A stretch of 64,000 nt of DNA. Origin: Achatina immaculata (lineage: Eukaryota; Mollusca; Gastropoda; Stylommatophora; Achatinidae). The translations under genes and the position numbers were made by a program. Positions 22,815 to 34,015 of this stretch are shown here, in pieces. The stretch is taken from contig CM019716.1 of the NCBI GenBank assembly GCA_009760885.1, positions 1,056,001-1,120,000 on the forward strand, read 5' to 3'. The number at the start of each line of letters is the position of its first letter. Position 1 is the stretch's first letter. The notes under the pieces are model-generated. The model ran no database searches. It saw nothing but the letters and a program-made list of their open reading frames with translations, and had not been told where the DNA came from.

Positions 22815-23215
22815 TAGAACAGGTTCTATATAGCATCTTTGAACTTTCTTATTGCCAATGGCAGTTTTCTGATTTGTTAATAAGTTCTTCATATTTTTTT
22901 CCCCAAAAGCTGTCTTAGACATTGCTGTCCTGGTTCTGATTTCTTCAGTGCACCTGCCCTCAGATGTTATGACTGTACATAAATACTTGTATCTATTGAT
23001 ATGTCCCAATATCTTCCCCCGGGCTATAAGTCTGCATTCTGGTATTTTCTTTTTCTTAGATATCAATATTACTTCTGTTTTGTTTTTATTTTATTGGTGT
23101 GTAACTCTAACCCCTTTTTGCGCTTTCTTTTATGCCTTTGTCTAGGAATTTTTGCAAGGTTTTCGTGCTCTCTTCTATCAATACTGTGTCATATGCATAC
23201 CTGATGTTGTTTACT
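22815..23215 (-). mobile_element. LINE RT/thumb fragment next to exon 3 donor (units 1-3)
   Basis: The minus strand reads NIRYAYDTVLIEESTKTLQK, then ISKKKKIPECRLIARGKILG, YKYLCTVITSEGRCTEEIRT. YAYD is a damaged YADD motif; unit 2 (24715-25108) has YADD. Copies: 24715-25108 and 26671-26931. The fragment begins within about 15-25 nt of the exon 3 splice donor, so the insertion all but touches the exon and was duplicated with it. Confidence 0.8.
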
Positions 23216-23230
23216 TTCTGTATGACTTAC

Positions 23231-23377
23231 CGGATGTTACGGCCGCGTACGAGTAAGAGTATGATCCACAGCTCGCCATGCAGGTCAGAGGTGTTGTAGA
23301 CTCTGGATGATAGTCACCTGGACTGACACAGAAGTGTCGTCGCCGCACCGATTCCTCGAAGCAACCAAGTCCATTGG
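23231..23377 (-). CDS. Exon 3, downstream copy: first half of WSC domain
   Basis: Third identical copy of the WSC first-half exon and the nearest to exon 4 (4.3 kb downstream in transcription). Its donor CG|GTAAGT joins in phase 1 to exon 4 at 18976, completing the WSC domain (AAVTS-G-KFCYCAN). It cannot be told from sequence which of the three copies is the ancestral one. Confidence 0.7.
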
Positions 23378-23809
23378 CTGAGACATAAATCAAATAAAAC
23401 CAGAGATGAGACTATAAGAATATAGGACTATAAGAATATAAGAATATAGGTCTAACAAATCTCATGTACAAACAGCAAACTCCTCAGATCGTTAGAAAAG
23501 TAAGACACACACCCCCCCCCCAATTCTCCTCTCCCCCCCCCCCCCCCCCCACTCTTTCAGTCAATCGTTTCGGTCCTTTAAATAGCTTACGCTCAAAGGA
23601 GGAAGGTGCCCTTTTGGATTATGACTTTCTGAGGTGTCTGAGTTGTTAAACGTGACTTGAGACTTGAAGGTAGTGGCTTGAAATTTGGCTTGAGACTTGC
23701 AATGAAGAACTTGAAAGAACCTCTGTCTATTAGACATAACATATGACACATATAACGGTATCTTTCAAAGAAATGTATCATGACCTTTGTTATGTAACGT
23801 AAATTACAC

Positions 23810-25817
23810 AGATCGATTACGCTTAGTTCTCTGTGTGGCTTAGACATTTCACAAACTGTCCACTTCGTTAGAATTAGTGTAGGAAGCTTCTGATACATCC
23901 TTAGCGGTTTTCTCATTCGCCATTCTCCCTTTTTCTTATCCTCGTTTTCTCGTTTGTCTGTATGACTTCAGACCAGATAGCGCCATGTCGAAAAGTGTAG
24001 TCGATCATTTCTCTCCATCTCGCTCGACCTTCCGTGTCTCGAATCAAGAGACTGTTTCTCCTCACCAAACCTTGCAGGGTATCCCAAGTATTTGTCTTAT
24101 CTGCCTTCTTTGTCTTTTGCCATTTATCTTTCCAGTCCTGGCTAATTTTTGAAGACCTTCACGTCTACTGATGTGTCCTAGAAACTTTGATTGTCTTTTT
24201 TTATGTACAGCACTAGTTTAAGATTTTCCTTTGCTTGCTGTAATACTTCTTCATTTGTCTTTCTGGCTGGTCATTGTATGCAAAGCAATCTTCATTAAGA
24301 ACCACATTTCAGTAGCCTTTACTCTTTGTTCTAATTGTTTATTCATAGTCCATGCTTCACTTGCATAAAGTAAGATGCTGAAGGATGTTGAAGGTACCAT
24401 GGACAGCTAAGAAAACCAACGAAGAAGTCTTAAGAGAGGCTGGAATAAAAGGCAAATTACAGCAAACACTAGAGGCATGGAGATTTCTAGGACATTTTCT
24501 GAGAAGAGGAAAATTGGAATACATTATGGCAACTGGAAAAGTTGAGGGAAGAAGAGAAAGGAAAACAGAGAAAGAAGTTATTGGATGGGCTGTCAGTGTG
24601 GCTAGGAAGAAAGTCACAGGAGGATCTCATAATCAAGTCTAAAGACAGAGAATTGTGGAGAGAAATGATCGCCTACGCCACTCGGCATGACGCTTGATTG
24701 ATTGATTGATTGAAAGTAGAACAGGTTCTATATAGCATCTTTGAACTTTCTTATTGCCAATGGCAGTTTTCTGATTTGTTAATAAGTTCTTCATTTTTTT
24801 CCCCAAAAGCTGTCTTAGACATTGCTGTCCTGGTTCTGATTTCTTCAGTGCACCTGCCCTCAGATGTTATGACTGTACATAAATACTTGTATCTATTGAT
24901 ATGTCCCAATATCTTCCCCCGGGCTATAAGTCTGCATTCTGGTATTTTCTTTTTCTTAGATATCAATATTACTTCTGTTTTGTTTTTATTTTATTGGTGT
25001 GTAACTCTAACCCCTTTTTGCGCTTTCTTTTATGCCTTTGTCTAGGAATTTTTGCAAGGTTTTCGTGCTATCAATACTGTGTCATCTGCATACCTGATGT
25101 TGTTTACTTTCTGTATGACTTACCGGATGTTACGGCCGCGTACGAGTAAGAGTATGATCCACAGCTCGCCATGCAGGTCAGAGGTGTTGTAGACTCTGGA
25201 TGATAGTCACCTGGACTGACACAGAAGTGTCGTCGCCGCACCGATTCCTCGAAGCAACCAAGTCCATTGGCTGAGACATAAATCAAATAAAACCAGAGAT
25301 GAGACTATAAGAATATAGGACTATAAGAATATAAGAATATAGGTCTAACAAATCTCATGTACAAACAGCAAACTCCTCAGATCGTTAGAAAAGTAAGACA
25401 CCCCCCCCCCCCACTCTTTCAGTCAATCGTTTCGGTCCTTTAAATAGCTTACGCTCAAAGGAGGAAGGTGCCCTTTTGGATTATGACTTTCTGAGGTGTC
25501 TGAGTTGTTAAACGTGACTTGAGACTTGAAGGTAGTGGCTTGAAATTTGGCTTGAGACTTGCAATGAAGAACTTGAAAGAACCTCTGTCTATTAGACATA
25601 ACATATGACACATATAACGGTATCTTTCAAAGAAATGTATCATGACCTTTGTTATGTAACGTAAATTACACAAATTTATTGCGGCGAAGTTAAAAAGAGA
25701 GAACAAGAGATGGCAAAAAGGAAGGGTTAGAATTATACAGTGGGAAGAAGCATATATTCTTATTCAGATGCCCTATGTCGGTGTTATTGATCCAGCAGTC
25801 GGCAATGACAAATGCTT
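23810..25817. repeat. Tandem duplication, unit 2 plus shared right flank
   Basis: It repeats unit 1 directly head to tail. Differences seen: shorter poly-C (25400-25412), one t fewer near 24793, a 6-nt gap in the LINE at about 25069 and one substitution that restores a YADD codon. The flank 25673-25817 is shared with unit 3. Confidence 0.95.
25124..25270 (-). CDS. Exon 3, middle copy: first half of WSC domain
   Basis: The 147 nt are identical to the copies at 26947-27093 and 23231-23377, with the same acceptor and GTAAGT donor. It lies in the second unit of the tandem duplication. All four cysteines and both splice sites are intact, so it could be skipped, used alternatively or spliced in series with the other copies. 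The flanking intron differs slightly: a shorter poly-C run and a 6-nt gap in the adjoining LINE. Confidence 0.65.
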
Positions 25818-25910
25818 GATCTAAACTTGAGATCTTTTGGTGCTTTAGTTAGAGGACTGGATCATAATTACTTTTCATGGTCAACAATTTTTATTGGACT
25901 GTGTTCATAA

Positions 25911-26128
25911 ATTTGCCTCTCTGTAGTTCAGTATCTGTAGGTTACAATTTGCCTCTCTGTAGTTCAGTATCTGTAGGTTACAATTTGCCTCTCTGTAGTT
26001 CAGTATCTGTAGGTTACAATTTGCCTCTCTGTAGTTCAGTATCTGTAGGTTACAATTTGCCTCTCTGTAGTTCAGTATCTGTAGGTTACAATTTGCCTCT
26101 CTGTAGTTCAGTATCTGTAGGTTACAAC
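25911..26128. repeat. 36-bp minisatellite, six copies
   Basis: Six nearly perfect copies of tttgcctctctgtagttcag-tatctgtaggttacaa. The repetitive ORFs on both strands are a by-product of the period being divisible by three. Confidence 0.95.
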
Positions 26129-26609
26129 TTGTAAACAAGTGCCTGAGAAAAATCCTTAAGATTAAATGGTAGGGCACTGTCAGAAATCAGGTGATTTTAA
26201 GACAAACAAATCAAGAATCAATCAATTTAGATATCATAACTACAAAATGAAAGTGGATTGGACACACATCGAGAAAGAAGACATACAGCGTCCTCAAGGG
26301 AAACAAGAATAGGAAAGATCAAAGAATTCAAGGATAAGGGAAATAATGAAGACCGTGAAAGCAGAGGGACACACATGGAGTTAACTTATAGAACGAGGCC
26401 AAAGATGGAAATGACTGGAAAGTCCTTATATGTTCAGTATGTTCTGAAGGTGAGGCCACTTCAAGTTACTGAAGTTACAAACAGCGAACCTTCATACCAT
26501 ATTCAATCAACTGATGGTAACAAGTAATGACACACCGAGTTCTCGATATTCTATGTCTCGAATGTAATACTAATAATCAATTTGTACTCAAAGAACTCTC
26601 AAACATTCT

Positions 26610-26639
26610 ATCGCTTCTCAGCCTTTTGGTTAAGATCAA
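26610..26639 (+). ncRNA. U2 snRNA 5'-end-like fragment (pseudogene piece)
   Basis: The 30 nt from atcgcttctcagccttttgg through ttaagatcaa match the conserved 5' end of U2 snRNA (from memory) with two mismatches. The homology stops at once, so it is a truncated fragment and not a working gene. It lies about 30 bp left of duplication unit 3. Confidence 0.55.
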
Positions 26640-26670
26640 ATTGTCCTCTTGGTAGGGACCCTGATCAACA

Positions 26671-27670
26671 TGCCCTCAGATGTTATGACTGTACATAAAT
26701 ACTTGTATCTATTGATATGTCCCAATATCTTCCCCCGGGCTATAAGTCTGCATTCTGGTATTTTCTTTTTCTTAGATATCAATATTACTTCTGTTTTGTT
26801 TTTATTTTATTGGTGTGTAACTCTAACCCCTTTTTGCGCTTTCTTTTATGCCTTTGTCTAGGAATTTTTGCAAGGTTTTCGTGCTCTCTTCTATCAATAC
26901 TGTGTCATATGCATACCTGATGTTGTTTACTTTCTGTATGACTTACCGGATGTTACGGCCGCGTACGAGTAAGAGTATGATCCACAGCTCGCCATGCAGG
27001 TCAGAGGTGTTGTAGACTCTGGATGATAGTCACCTGGACTGACACAGAAGTGTCGTCGCCGCACCGATTCCTCGAAGCAACCAAGTCCATTGGCTGAGAC
27101 ATAAATCAAATAAAACCAGAGATGAGACTATAAGAATATAGGACTATAAGAATATAAGAATATAGGTCTAACAAATCTCATGTACAAACAGCAAACTCCT
27201 CAGATCGTTAGAAAAGTAAGACACACACCCCCCCCCAATTCTCCTCTCCCCCCCCCCCCCCCCCCACTCTTTCAGTCAATCGTTTCGGTCCTTTAAATAG
27301 CTTACGCTCAAAGGAGGAAGGTGCCCTTTTGGATTATGACTTTCTGAGGTGTCTGAGTTGTTAAACGTGACTTGAGACTTGAAGGTAGTGGCTTGAAATT
27401 TGGCTTGAGACTTGCAATGAAGAACTTGAAAGAACCTCTGTCTATTAGACATAACATATGACACATATAACGGTATCTTTCAAAGAAATGTATCATGACC
27501 TTTGTTATGTAACGTAAATTACACAAATTTATTGCGGCGAAGTTAAAAAGAGAGAACAAGAGATGGCAAAAAGGAAGGGTTAGAATTATACAGTGGGAAG
27601 AAGCATATATTCTTATTCAGATGCCCTATGTCGGTGTTATTGATCCAGCAGTCGGCAATGACAAATGCTT
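26671..27670. repeat. Partial third duplication unit
   Basis: It begins inside the LINE at tgccctcagatgttatgact and runs through exon 3 to gcaatgacaaatgctt, the right-flank end shared with unit 2. Poly-C layout and LINE variants follow unit 1 rather than unit 2. Confidence 0.95.
26947..27093 (-). CDS. Exon 3, upstream copy: first half of WSC domain
   Basis: The 147-nt exon has an acceptor ending tttatgtctcag and donor GTAAGT. Entered in phase 1 it reads from NGLGCFEESVRRRHFC through LTCMASCGSYSYSYAAVTS, with four cysteines. This matches the first half of a WSC domain (LGCF start, C...C spacing, aromatic G-Y-like end), a cysteine-rich extracellular module thought to bind carbohydrate. Entry and exit phase are both 1 and the length is divisible by three, so extra copies keep the frame. 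This is the first of three identical copies in transcription order. LINE sequence begins about 15 nt beyond the donor. Confidence 0.7.
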
Positions 27671-28045
27671 TAACTCTTGAACTATCATGAGCTGTTTACG
27701 TGACTTGTAAAATACAAATATTTTAAACAATAATTATAGCCACATAGTTTTGTTCCACAACTGAAGGTTCATAATTTTAAACATCCGTAAAAGCTAAAAA
27801 AAAAAAAAGGAATTGACCTAACGCTGTTTCCTGGTTAGAAACATGGCAGCTGTGAAAAATAATGATAAAAAAAGTCCATGTGCTATGGATGTTGTCTTAT
27901 TCTATGAGTTTACTGTTATAGTTTAGATATAGTTCTTTCACGGTTCGGTGCGATACAGAAAGTCATACGTCTTCTCTTTATGACTCAGTAAGAAGAGGCC
28001 TTCATCCCTATAGCCGCATACACTGTACGTCTAAGTCATTCTTTA
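27671..28045. other. Intron 2, unannotated
   Basis: Nothing recognised apart from a poly-A run near 27797. Confidence 0.4.
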
Positions 28046-28047
28046 TA

Positions 28048-28211
28048 AGCAAGACTCGATGAACATGCTTAAAACAATTCAGACTGGCTCCCTAAGACAA
28101 CAGTGGCTCGAGTCCCTGCAGAAGTCACAGCAAGACTCGATGAACATGCTTAAAACAATTAAGACTGGCTCCCTAAGACAACAGTGGCTCGAATCCCTGC
28201 AGAAGTCACAG
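28048..28211. repeat. 81-bp tandem duplication
   Basis: Two copies beginning agcaagactcgatgaacatg and ending cctgcagaagtcac, with two substitutions. Confidence 0.9.
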
Positions 28212-29450
28212 CTCCATCGATAGGGATTGATGCGATCAAAGTGGTGAGAGAACTAGTTCAGAACCCTAGGCTTTGCTGTTTCCTGGTAAAGCAAGGATTC
28301 GTCATCACTAAGAACGCTGTAGAATACGAGGAAAAGCAATAAGAGTTTCCATCACCACCGTAACTCATCAACGGGGTAGAGGATGGAGGTCTTGATGACA
28401 TAGTACTAATGGCAGAAAGAGTCTCTTGTTAATGCTTGCAATGATCAGTTTTCTACCCTGACTTTCTTTCTTCAAAGCGAGAGAATGACCGAATCAATAT
28501 TGATTCCACTTCTTGAACTGTGAATGTCATGAGTTCTAGCCCAATCCGCCGTCAGTTTCATTCACCAGGAGTTCTTATACGTGCTACGGGTTACATGTAC
28601 CCTGCTGAGACCCTCCGTCTCATGAGAATATCAGAGTTCTTGCGAACTTACCTAAACTCTCAATATTACTTTAATATGTTCTTTTCTATTCCTCATATTA
28701 AGGAAAGAACATCCCACTTCCTTTGCTGCTGTACATTTTGAAATCCTCTCCAAGTCTGTCTTTACGAATCGTAACATTTCTATCACAGTATCTCTAATTA
28801 CAAGTCAAAGCTATGTTTCAACAGCTCTCAATAACAGAAAAAAGGGGGAGGGGGTGTCATGGATTATTTTTGTATTTCGTATTGACCATAACAATTAAAC
28901 TGGGACACAGGTCACATTGTGTGAATTTAAGGCCCATGAATTCACATATTGTGGAAGTTCACTTGTTTTGCCAGCTACCACGCATAAAGGAACTGACAGG
29001 GAAAAAAATCGTTTGATTTGGCCATATTCGATTTATTTGGCCGTATTCGATTTATTCCTCGGTTTCCCCCCCCCCCTTCTCCTCCAACCCGATAGCTCTG
29101 TTTGACGTCACTAATTAGATCTGTATGTTCTCCACACATTAGCTCCGCAGTTCTGCTATGAATCATATCTAGAACTCGTATTCAGATATTGAACAATTTG
29201 TGTTCTATACCTGCTGGGGTTGGTGGAAGAGTTCGATATTCGATCACAACCAGCTACAACAAATCACGAGAAATCGAATACACGCACACACACAATAATA
29301 CATTTGAAGAGAGCCAGGGTTAATCAGTGTCATGTGTGGGGGTAGGGAAGGGCTTTGGTGTTGAGGGAAAAAAAACATTATTCCTGTGAGAATGTGGGGG
29401 TGGGGGACGGGAGGGGGAGCATGGAATGATAGAACAAAATCTGAATGTGA
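28212..29450. other. Intron 2, no supported gene
   Basis: Short runs of C and G (29070, 29400) and a CA microsatellite near 29285; no coding or RNA signature. Confidence 0.4.
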
Positions 29451-29865
29451 AATGAGAGACCAAAATATGGAATGAGAAATGAGGATATTGACGTGAGATA
29501 TAGAATGAGAAGCGATGATATTTGGATGAGAAGTTAAGTTATGGAATAAGAAATGAGGATATGAGGATATGGAATTAGAATTGCGGATACTCAGTAAAAA
29601 GTGAGGGTATGGAATGAGAAGTGAAGATGTGGAATGAGAAGTGAGGAAATAGAATTAAAAAAGTGAGGATATGGAATGAGAAGTGAGGATATAGAATAAA
29701 AAGTGAGGATATGGAATGAGAAGTGAGGATATCGAATGAGAAGTGAGGATAATGAATGAAAAGTGAGGATATAGAATGAGAAGCGAGGATATAGAATGAG
29801 AAGTGAGGATATGGGGGGGGTGAGGATATGGAATGAGAAGTGAGGATATAAAATGAAAGATGAAG
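29451..29865. repeat. 20-bp degenerate minisatellite
   Basis: About 18 variant copies of gaggatatggaatgagaagt. Minus-strand ORFs with repeated ISSLF/HFSFHI are translations of it. Confidence 0.9.
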
Positions 29866-30145
29866 ACCAGTGTTAACCCTAAGCTGAGGGCAATGTGTCT
29901 GCACACACAAAAATGTCGTGCCACGCAGGAAATTTTAACGCAATTTTAATGTCCCTCTGTGTTTGTAGTGCTTTGAGGAAAAATATAATCGCGTTACATA
30001 AGTTTTTTTCTGATTTCTTCGGATTTTAGCATTTTTCCCCCTCTAACAATTTTTAATTTTACTCTGTAATTTGTAGTCACCATGTACATTTACACATATT
30101 TCATAGAATATAATTGCAAACAGGTTCACAATTTTGGGCACGAAC

Positions 30146-31525
30146 CGCAGAGCTTTAGAGGAGGCCGGGGATGAGGACTTTTGAGGATGATGTCGTGAGG
30201 ACATCGAGTGATAGATATGGGATGAAAAATGAGAATGCTTAATTTCAAATTCTTACGTTTCAGCTATTTTACCAACATATGTAATGTAACCAGTGATCTA
30301 CTGCCTGATTATCTCGTTGTTCCTGTTTCTAAAACCTGCACGATTTCTATATTTTCTCAATGTTACTATTTCACTCTTCATGCATGAAAAGCGGAGCAGC
30401 GATATTAAAGATGAAAGTGGGGTTTAATCCCACAGTGCACATGAACGAAATGTTAATTGTTTCCGTTTCTCTGTCTAAAACAAATGGGCATTCCTCATTT
30501 TATTTAGGTAAGTAAAACAGCGAAGTAATCTAAAACAATATCTGAATCTAAATCAGCGAAATGTCACGAAAATTCTTACAACGAACACGTCAACATGAAT
30601 AACAGACATTGTTGTTTGTTCTTTATTTTGTAACATGACCCTTTGGTCGCGTTTGATGTGTTTGATAGGTCACTTTTTGCTGTTTGCGCAATTTTCACCA
30701 TGACCTCTTTTCATAGGATATGGTATAAAACCTTGCTGTGAGGGGCTGTAAAAACGGGCAGAACAGACAGGAAACTATAAAGCGACCAAATGACCTTTGA
30801 TCAGCTCTTGCCTTCCAATAATTTATCCCGGCGCAGAGCTTTAGAGGAGGCCGGGGATGAGGACTTTGGAGGATGGTGTCGTGAGGACATCGAGTGATAG
30901 ATATGGGATGAAAAATGAGAATGCGTAATTTCAAATTCTTACGTTTCAGCTATTTTACCAACATTTGTAATGTCAGCAGTGATTTACTGCCTGATTATCT
31001 TCGTTGTTCCTGTTTCTAAAACCTGCACGATTTCTATATTTTCTCAATGTTACTATTTCACTCTTCATGCATGAAAAGCGGAGCAGCGATATCAAAGACG
31101 AAAGTGGGGTTTAATCCCACAGTGCACATAAACGAAATGTTAATTGTTTCCGTTTCTCTGTCTAAAACAAATGGGCATTCCTCATTTTATTTAGTTAAGT
31201 AAAACAGCGAAGTAGTCTAAAACAATCCGGACATCTGGAATCTAAATCAGCGAAATGTCACGAAAATTCTTACAACGAACACGTCAACATGAATAACAGA
31301 CATTGTTGTTTGTTCTTTATTTTGTAACATGAGCCTTTGGTCGCGTTTGATGTGTTTGATAGGTCACTTTTTGCTGTTTGCGCAATTTTCACCATGACCT
31401 CTTTTCATAGGATATGGTATAAAACCTTGCTGTGAAGGGCTGTAAAAGCAGGCAGAACAGACAGGAAACTATAAAGCGACCAAATGATCTTTGATCAGCT
31501 CTTGCCTTCCAATAATTTATCCCGG
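30146..31525. repeat. 686-bp tandem duplication
   Basis: The unit from cgcagagctttagaggaggc to ataatttatcccg occurs at 30146-30831 and again at 30832-31525. Differences are a few substitutions plus a small insertion near 31225. No coding content was recognised in it. Confidence 0.95.
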
Positions 31526-32195
31526 AGATCAATAACTGGAAGTCAAATCGGTAATAAATTCACCATCTAACAACGTTAGATGCCACTTTTTATGTGCAAA
31601 ATGCATGCATTTGTTGTTAGAAGAGGTAAGAAAACGCTGACAGATGCATCGTGGGATTGGACTGCGGTGCAAAGTGAAAAAATATTTGTTCCAGGGAGAA
31701 ATATCACATTACATTATCAAAATCCCTAGGAAAAATACAATACAAACAGCAAGTCGAGGAAGTTTGGGGAAAAAAACCCACATTTCATGCACGCTAGTGA
31801 AAACTAAAACCACGATGTCGCGAATTCCTCCTTGATGATCACAACATGGAAATGAAGGCAAAGGCTATAGATGCTTTCAGCCTTCACCCGACACGAGACT
31901 TACCTCGAAGACAACAAAAGGAAACTTAGCTCAGTAGATGGATCGTGGTGTGTTGGGAGACGAACGAGTAATATGGAGACCACAGATAGCCATGTTTTGG
32001 TAGAATAAACAAAGAGTTACTTCAATAAAGTTGGCGCAGAGGTTCGGACAGTAAACGGTAGAAACGGTCTTGTCATTCTGCTTGAACCAGCAGTCAGAAT
32101 ACGAATCTCAGCTCATGACATTAATAAGGATCTACCCAACCCCAAAGTAGTTCTGGTGTGGAAGAAATGAGAGGACACCTACGACGTTGGTGCTA
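31526..32195. other. Intron 2, no supported gene
   Basis: No clear feature; some short ORFs without signature. Confidence 0.35.
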
Positions 32196-32510
32196 CCATT
32201 TTTTTTTTATAAAACGGAACAGAAATAGGTCACATTACAAAAGGAAATAGAATGATAAACCTTGGTGCCACTGGTTTCAGATTAGGGGACCACGTACAGA
32301 GACATATGTACGATATCACTCAGCATGCTTCGAAACCAGTCTTCAATCATTTCAATAGCCCCAACCACAGAGGCAAATCTGATTTTCTGGCAACAGCCAT
32401 CAAACAATGTCAAGAAAGAAGCCGCCTAGCGCTTGAGAACTGCTACACTAAGGGATACGGGACGCTGGAACCACATTGTTTTAACTCGCTATTCAGATAC
32501 ATCTAACATT
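32196..32510 (+). mobile_element. Penelope-like element, GIY-YIG endonuclease C-terminal fragment
   Basis: The frame reads IGHITKGNRMINLGATGFRL, GDHVQRHMYDITQHASKPVF, NHFNSPNHRGKSDF, then LENCYTKGYGTLEPHCFNSL. The order T-G-x-R-L-G-D-R...H..D, KPV-x-HFN-x-PNH and GTL.PHG-x-N is the C-terminal part of the GIY-YIG endonuclease of Penelope-like retroelements. The GIY-YIG residues themselves and the RT are missing upstream. The stop at 32504-32506 fits the usual protein end. Confidence 0.65.
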
Positions 32511-33700
32511 CCTCTCTTTCCAATCAAAATCCTTCTGCACTAAGTTCCACTCCCTACTCACTTGTAAGACATAGTTCAGAATCTCCTCGCAGCATCACAT
32601 TACAATCCCTCAACCCCAGCTATAATCACCGATTACACCTTCTCCCGGCTAGACTACCACTGTATCACTCTCTCTCCTCCTCACGGTCCCTCCCCCCATC
32701 CCACTATCCCATCCTTATTTACGACCTACCCACCACACACCACAAGTCTCCATTTAAACATTTTCTACACTTCAACATGCACATTTCTGAACACAGCCTA
32801 TTACAAGCCACAGCTTCTTACGAGTCACAGCTAAGTGCTCCATTCATGTTATTTTATTATATTTTTTACTGTTTTTTTTCAGATTTTTTTACATACCATT
32901 CATGTGAATTTATATGTTATCTTCCCTCTCTATTTCTTCGTCCTGTGTGTTTTTGTATAATTAAGGTTCATGCCGAAGCGCCTCAACTGTGTGCTCGTTA
33001 CTTAACAAAGCGATGCATACTTTCTTCCTAGTTTATACATTCTACAACAATTTTGTGTTATTGTTACTCATATATAAATGTAAATATGTTGGATATTGCT
33101 GGCGATTTGTTTTGACCTACCATGATGATGATGATGATGGTTTTGCTGGTCGTCGTAGTGAATGAGCCGTCATGGCTGTACTGAGTTCTGGGCCCTTCAT
33201 TCCAGCTGTAGTAACAGGTTTATCAGTACATGGAAGATATCGCTCTTTTCTCATTGCCCAAGTTGCATTGATACAGCCGTTTTCTTGAAACGTTTCGACA
33301 AACTAATGTAGCTCATTGACCAGCTTTGGGCTGCACAGTTTGATTGGTTGATTGGTACAAGATTACAAAATATTAAAATGGAAGAACTTATTTATGGGAA
33401 AATGGATAATAGACCAAAACAATCCCCTTGTTATGTACAACAGTACTAGAGGGAAAACCTTGTCTCCCTCATTACATGACCAACCCAGATTATCCTTCCT
33501 TCGCCTGTTGTATGATTAATGTGATGAATACTTCTGAAGCATCTGACATTAACACACATTACAAACATAACATTTAGAATATGAATCAATAAGTCTAAAA
33601 ATCAGTAATATATAATTTAATCTCACAATTTGAACCTCAGCAACAACAAACAATTGACAATGAAAACCAACATACGACAGGACAACATTAATACGTAATG
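32511..33700. other. Sequence after the Penelope fragment
   Basis: C-rich then AT-rich sequence, possibly Penelope 3' untranslated region up to about 33110. An ATG microsatellite lies at 33122-33139. No gene is supported. Confidence 0.35.
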
Positions 33701-34015
33701 TGGAAGAACAGTAGTATCGAATCGGTGAGTATGAAGATTCAGTGCAATAATATTTCAAGCATACTGTCCATAAAAAAGAAACGCATAGCTTATATAAGCT
33801 TCATTTGTTTATATGTTATGACAAAAATGATTTTCCCGGGTATCTCAAAAAAAAAAAAATTGTCACCAAGATATCAGATCCATGATTTGGCGTGAATTTT
33901 GCTATTCTCGTGTATAGTCAGAACCCTGCAGCTGCCCTTGGTTTTACCATAACTCACGTTGCGTTTATGAAAAAGTCGTAATTTTTGTGGTGAGCACAAC
34001 TCACTTTCCACGCAA

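Larger units (their letters stand above)
21909..23809. repeat. Tandem duplication, unit 1
   Basis: About 1.9 kb from gatcgattacgcttagttct to gtaacgtaaattacaca. It carries LINE pieces in opposing orientation, exon 3 at 23231-23377 and a poly-C tract at about 23511-23551. The same sequence starts again at 23810 with near identity. Confidence 0.95.

Noticed and set aside
25877..26177. Repetitive peptides on both strands of the 36-bp array
   Set aside because: The period is divisible by three, so the ORFs follow automatically from the tandem repeat.
29575..29924. Histidine/serine-rich ORFs on the minus strand
   Set aside because: They are the 20-bp GAGGATATGGAATGAGAAGT array translated.
33761..33780. 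Left terminal inverted repeat of the Tc1 element
   Set aside because: Suggestive sequence, but no inverted partner was found to the right of the transposase, so I did not annotate element ends.
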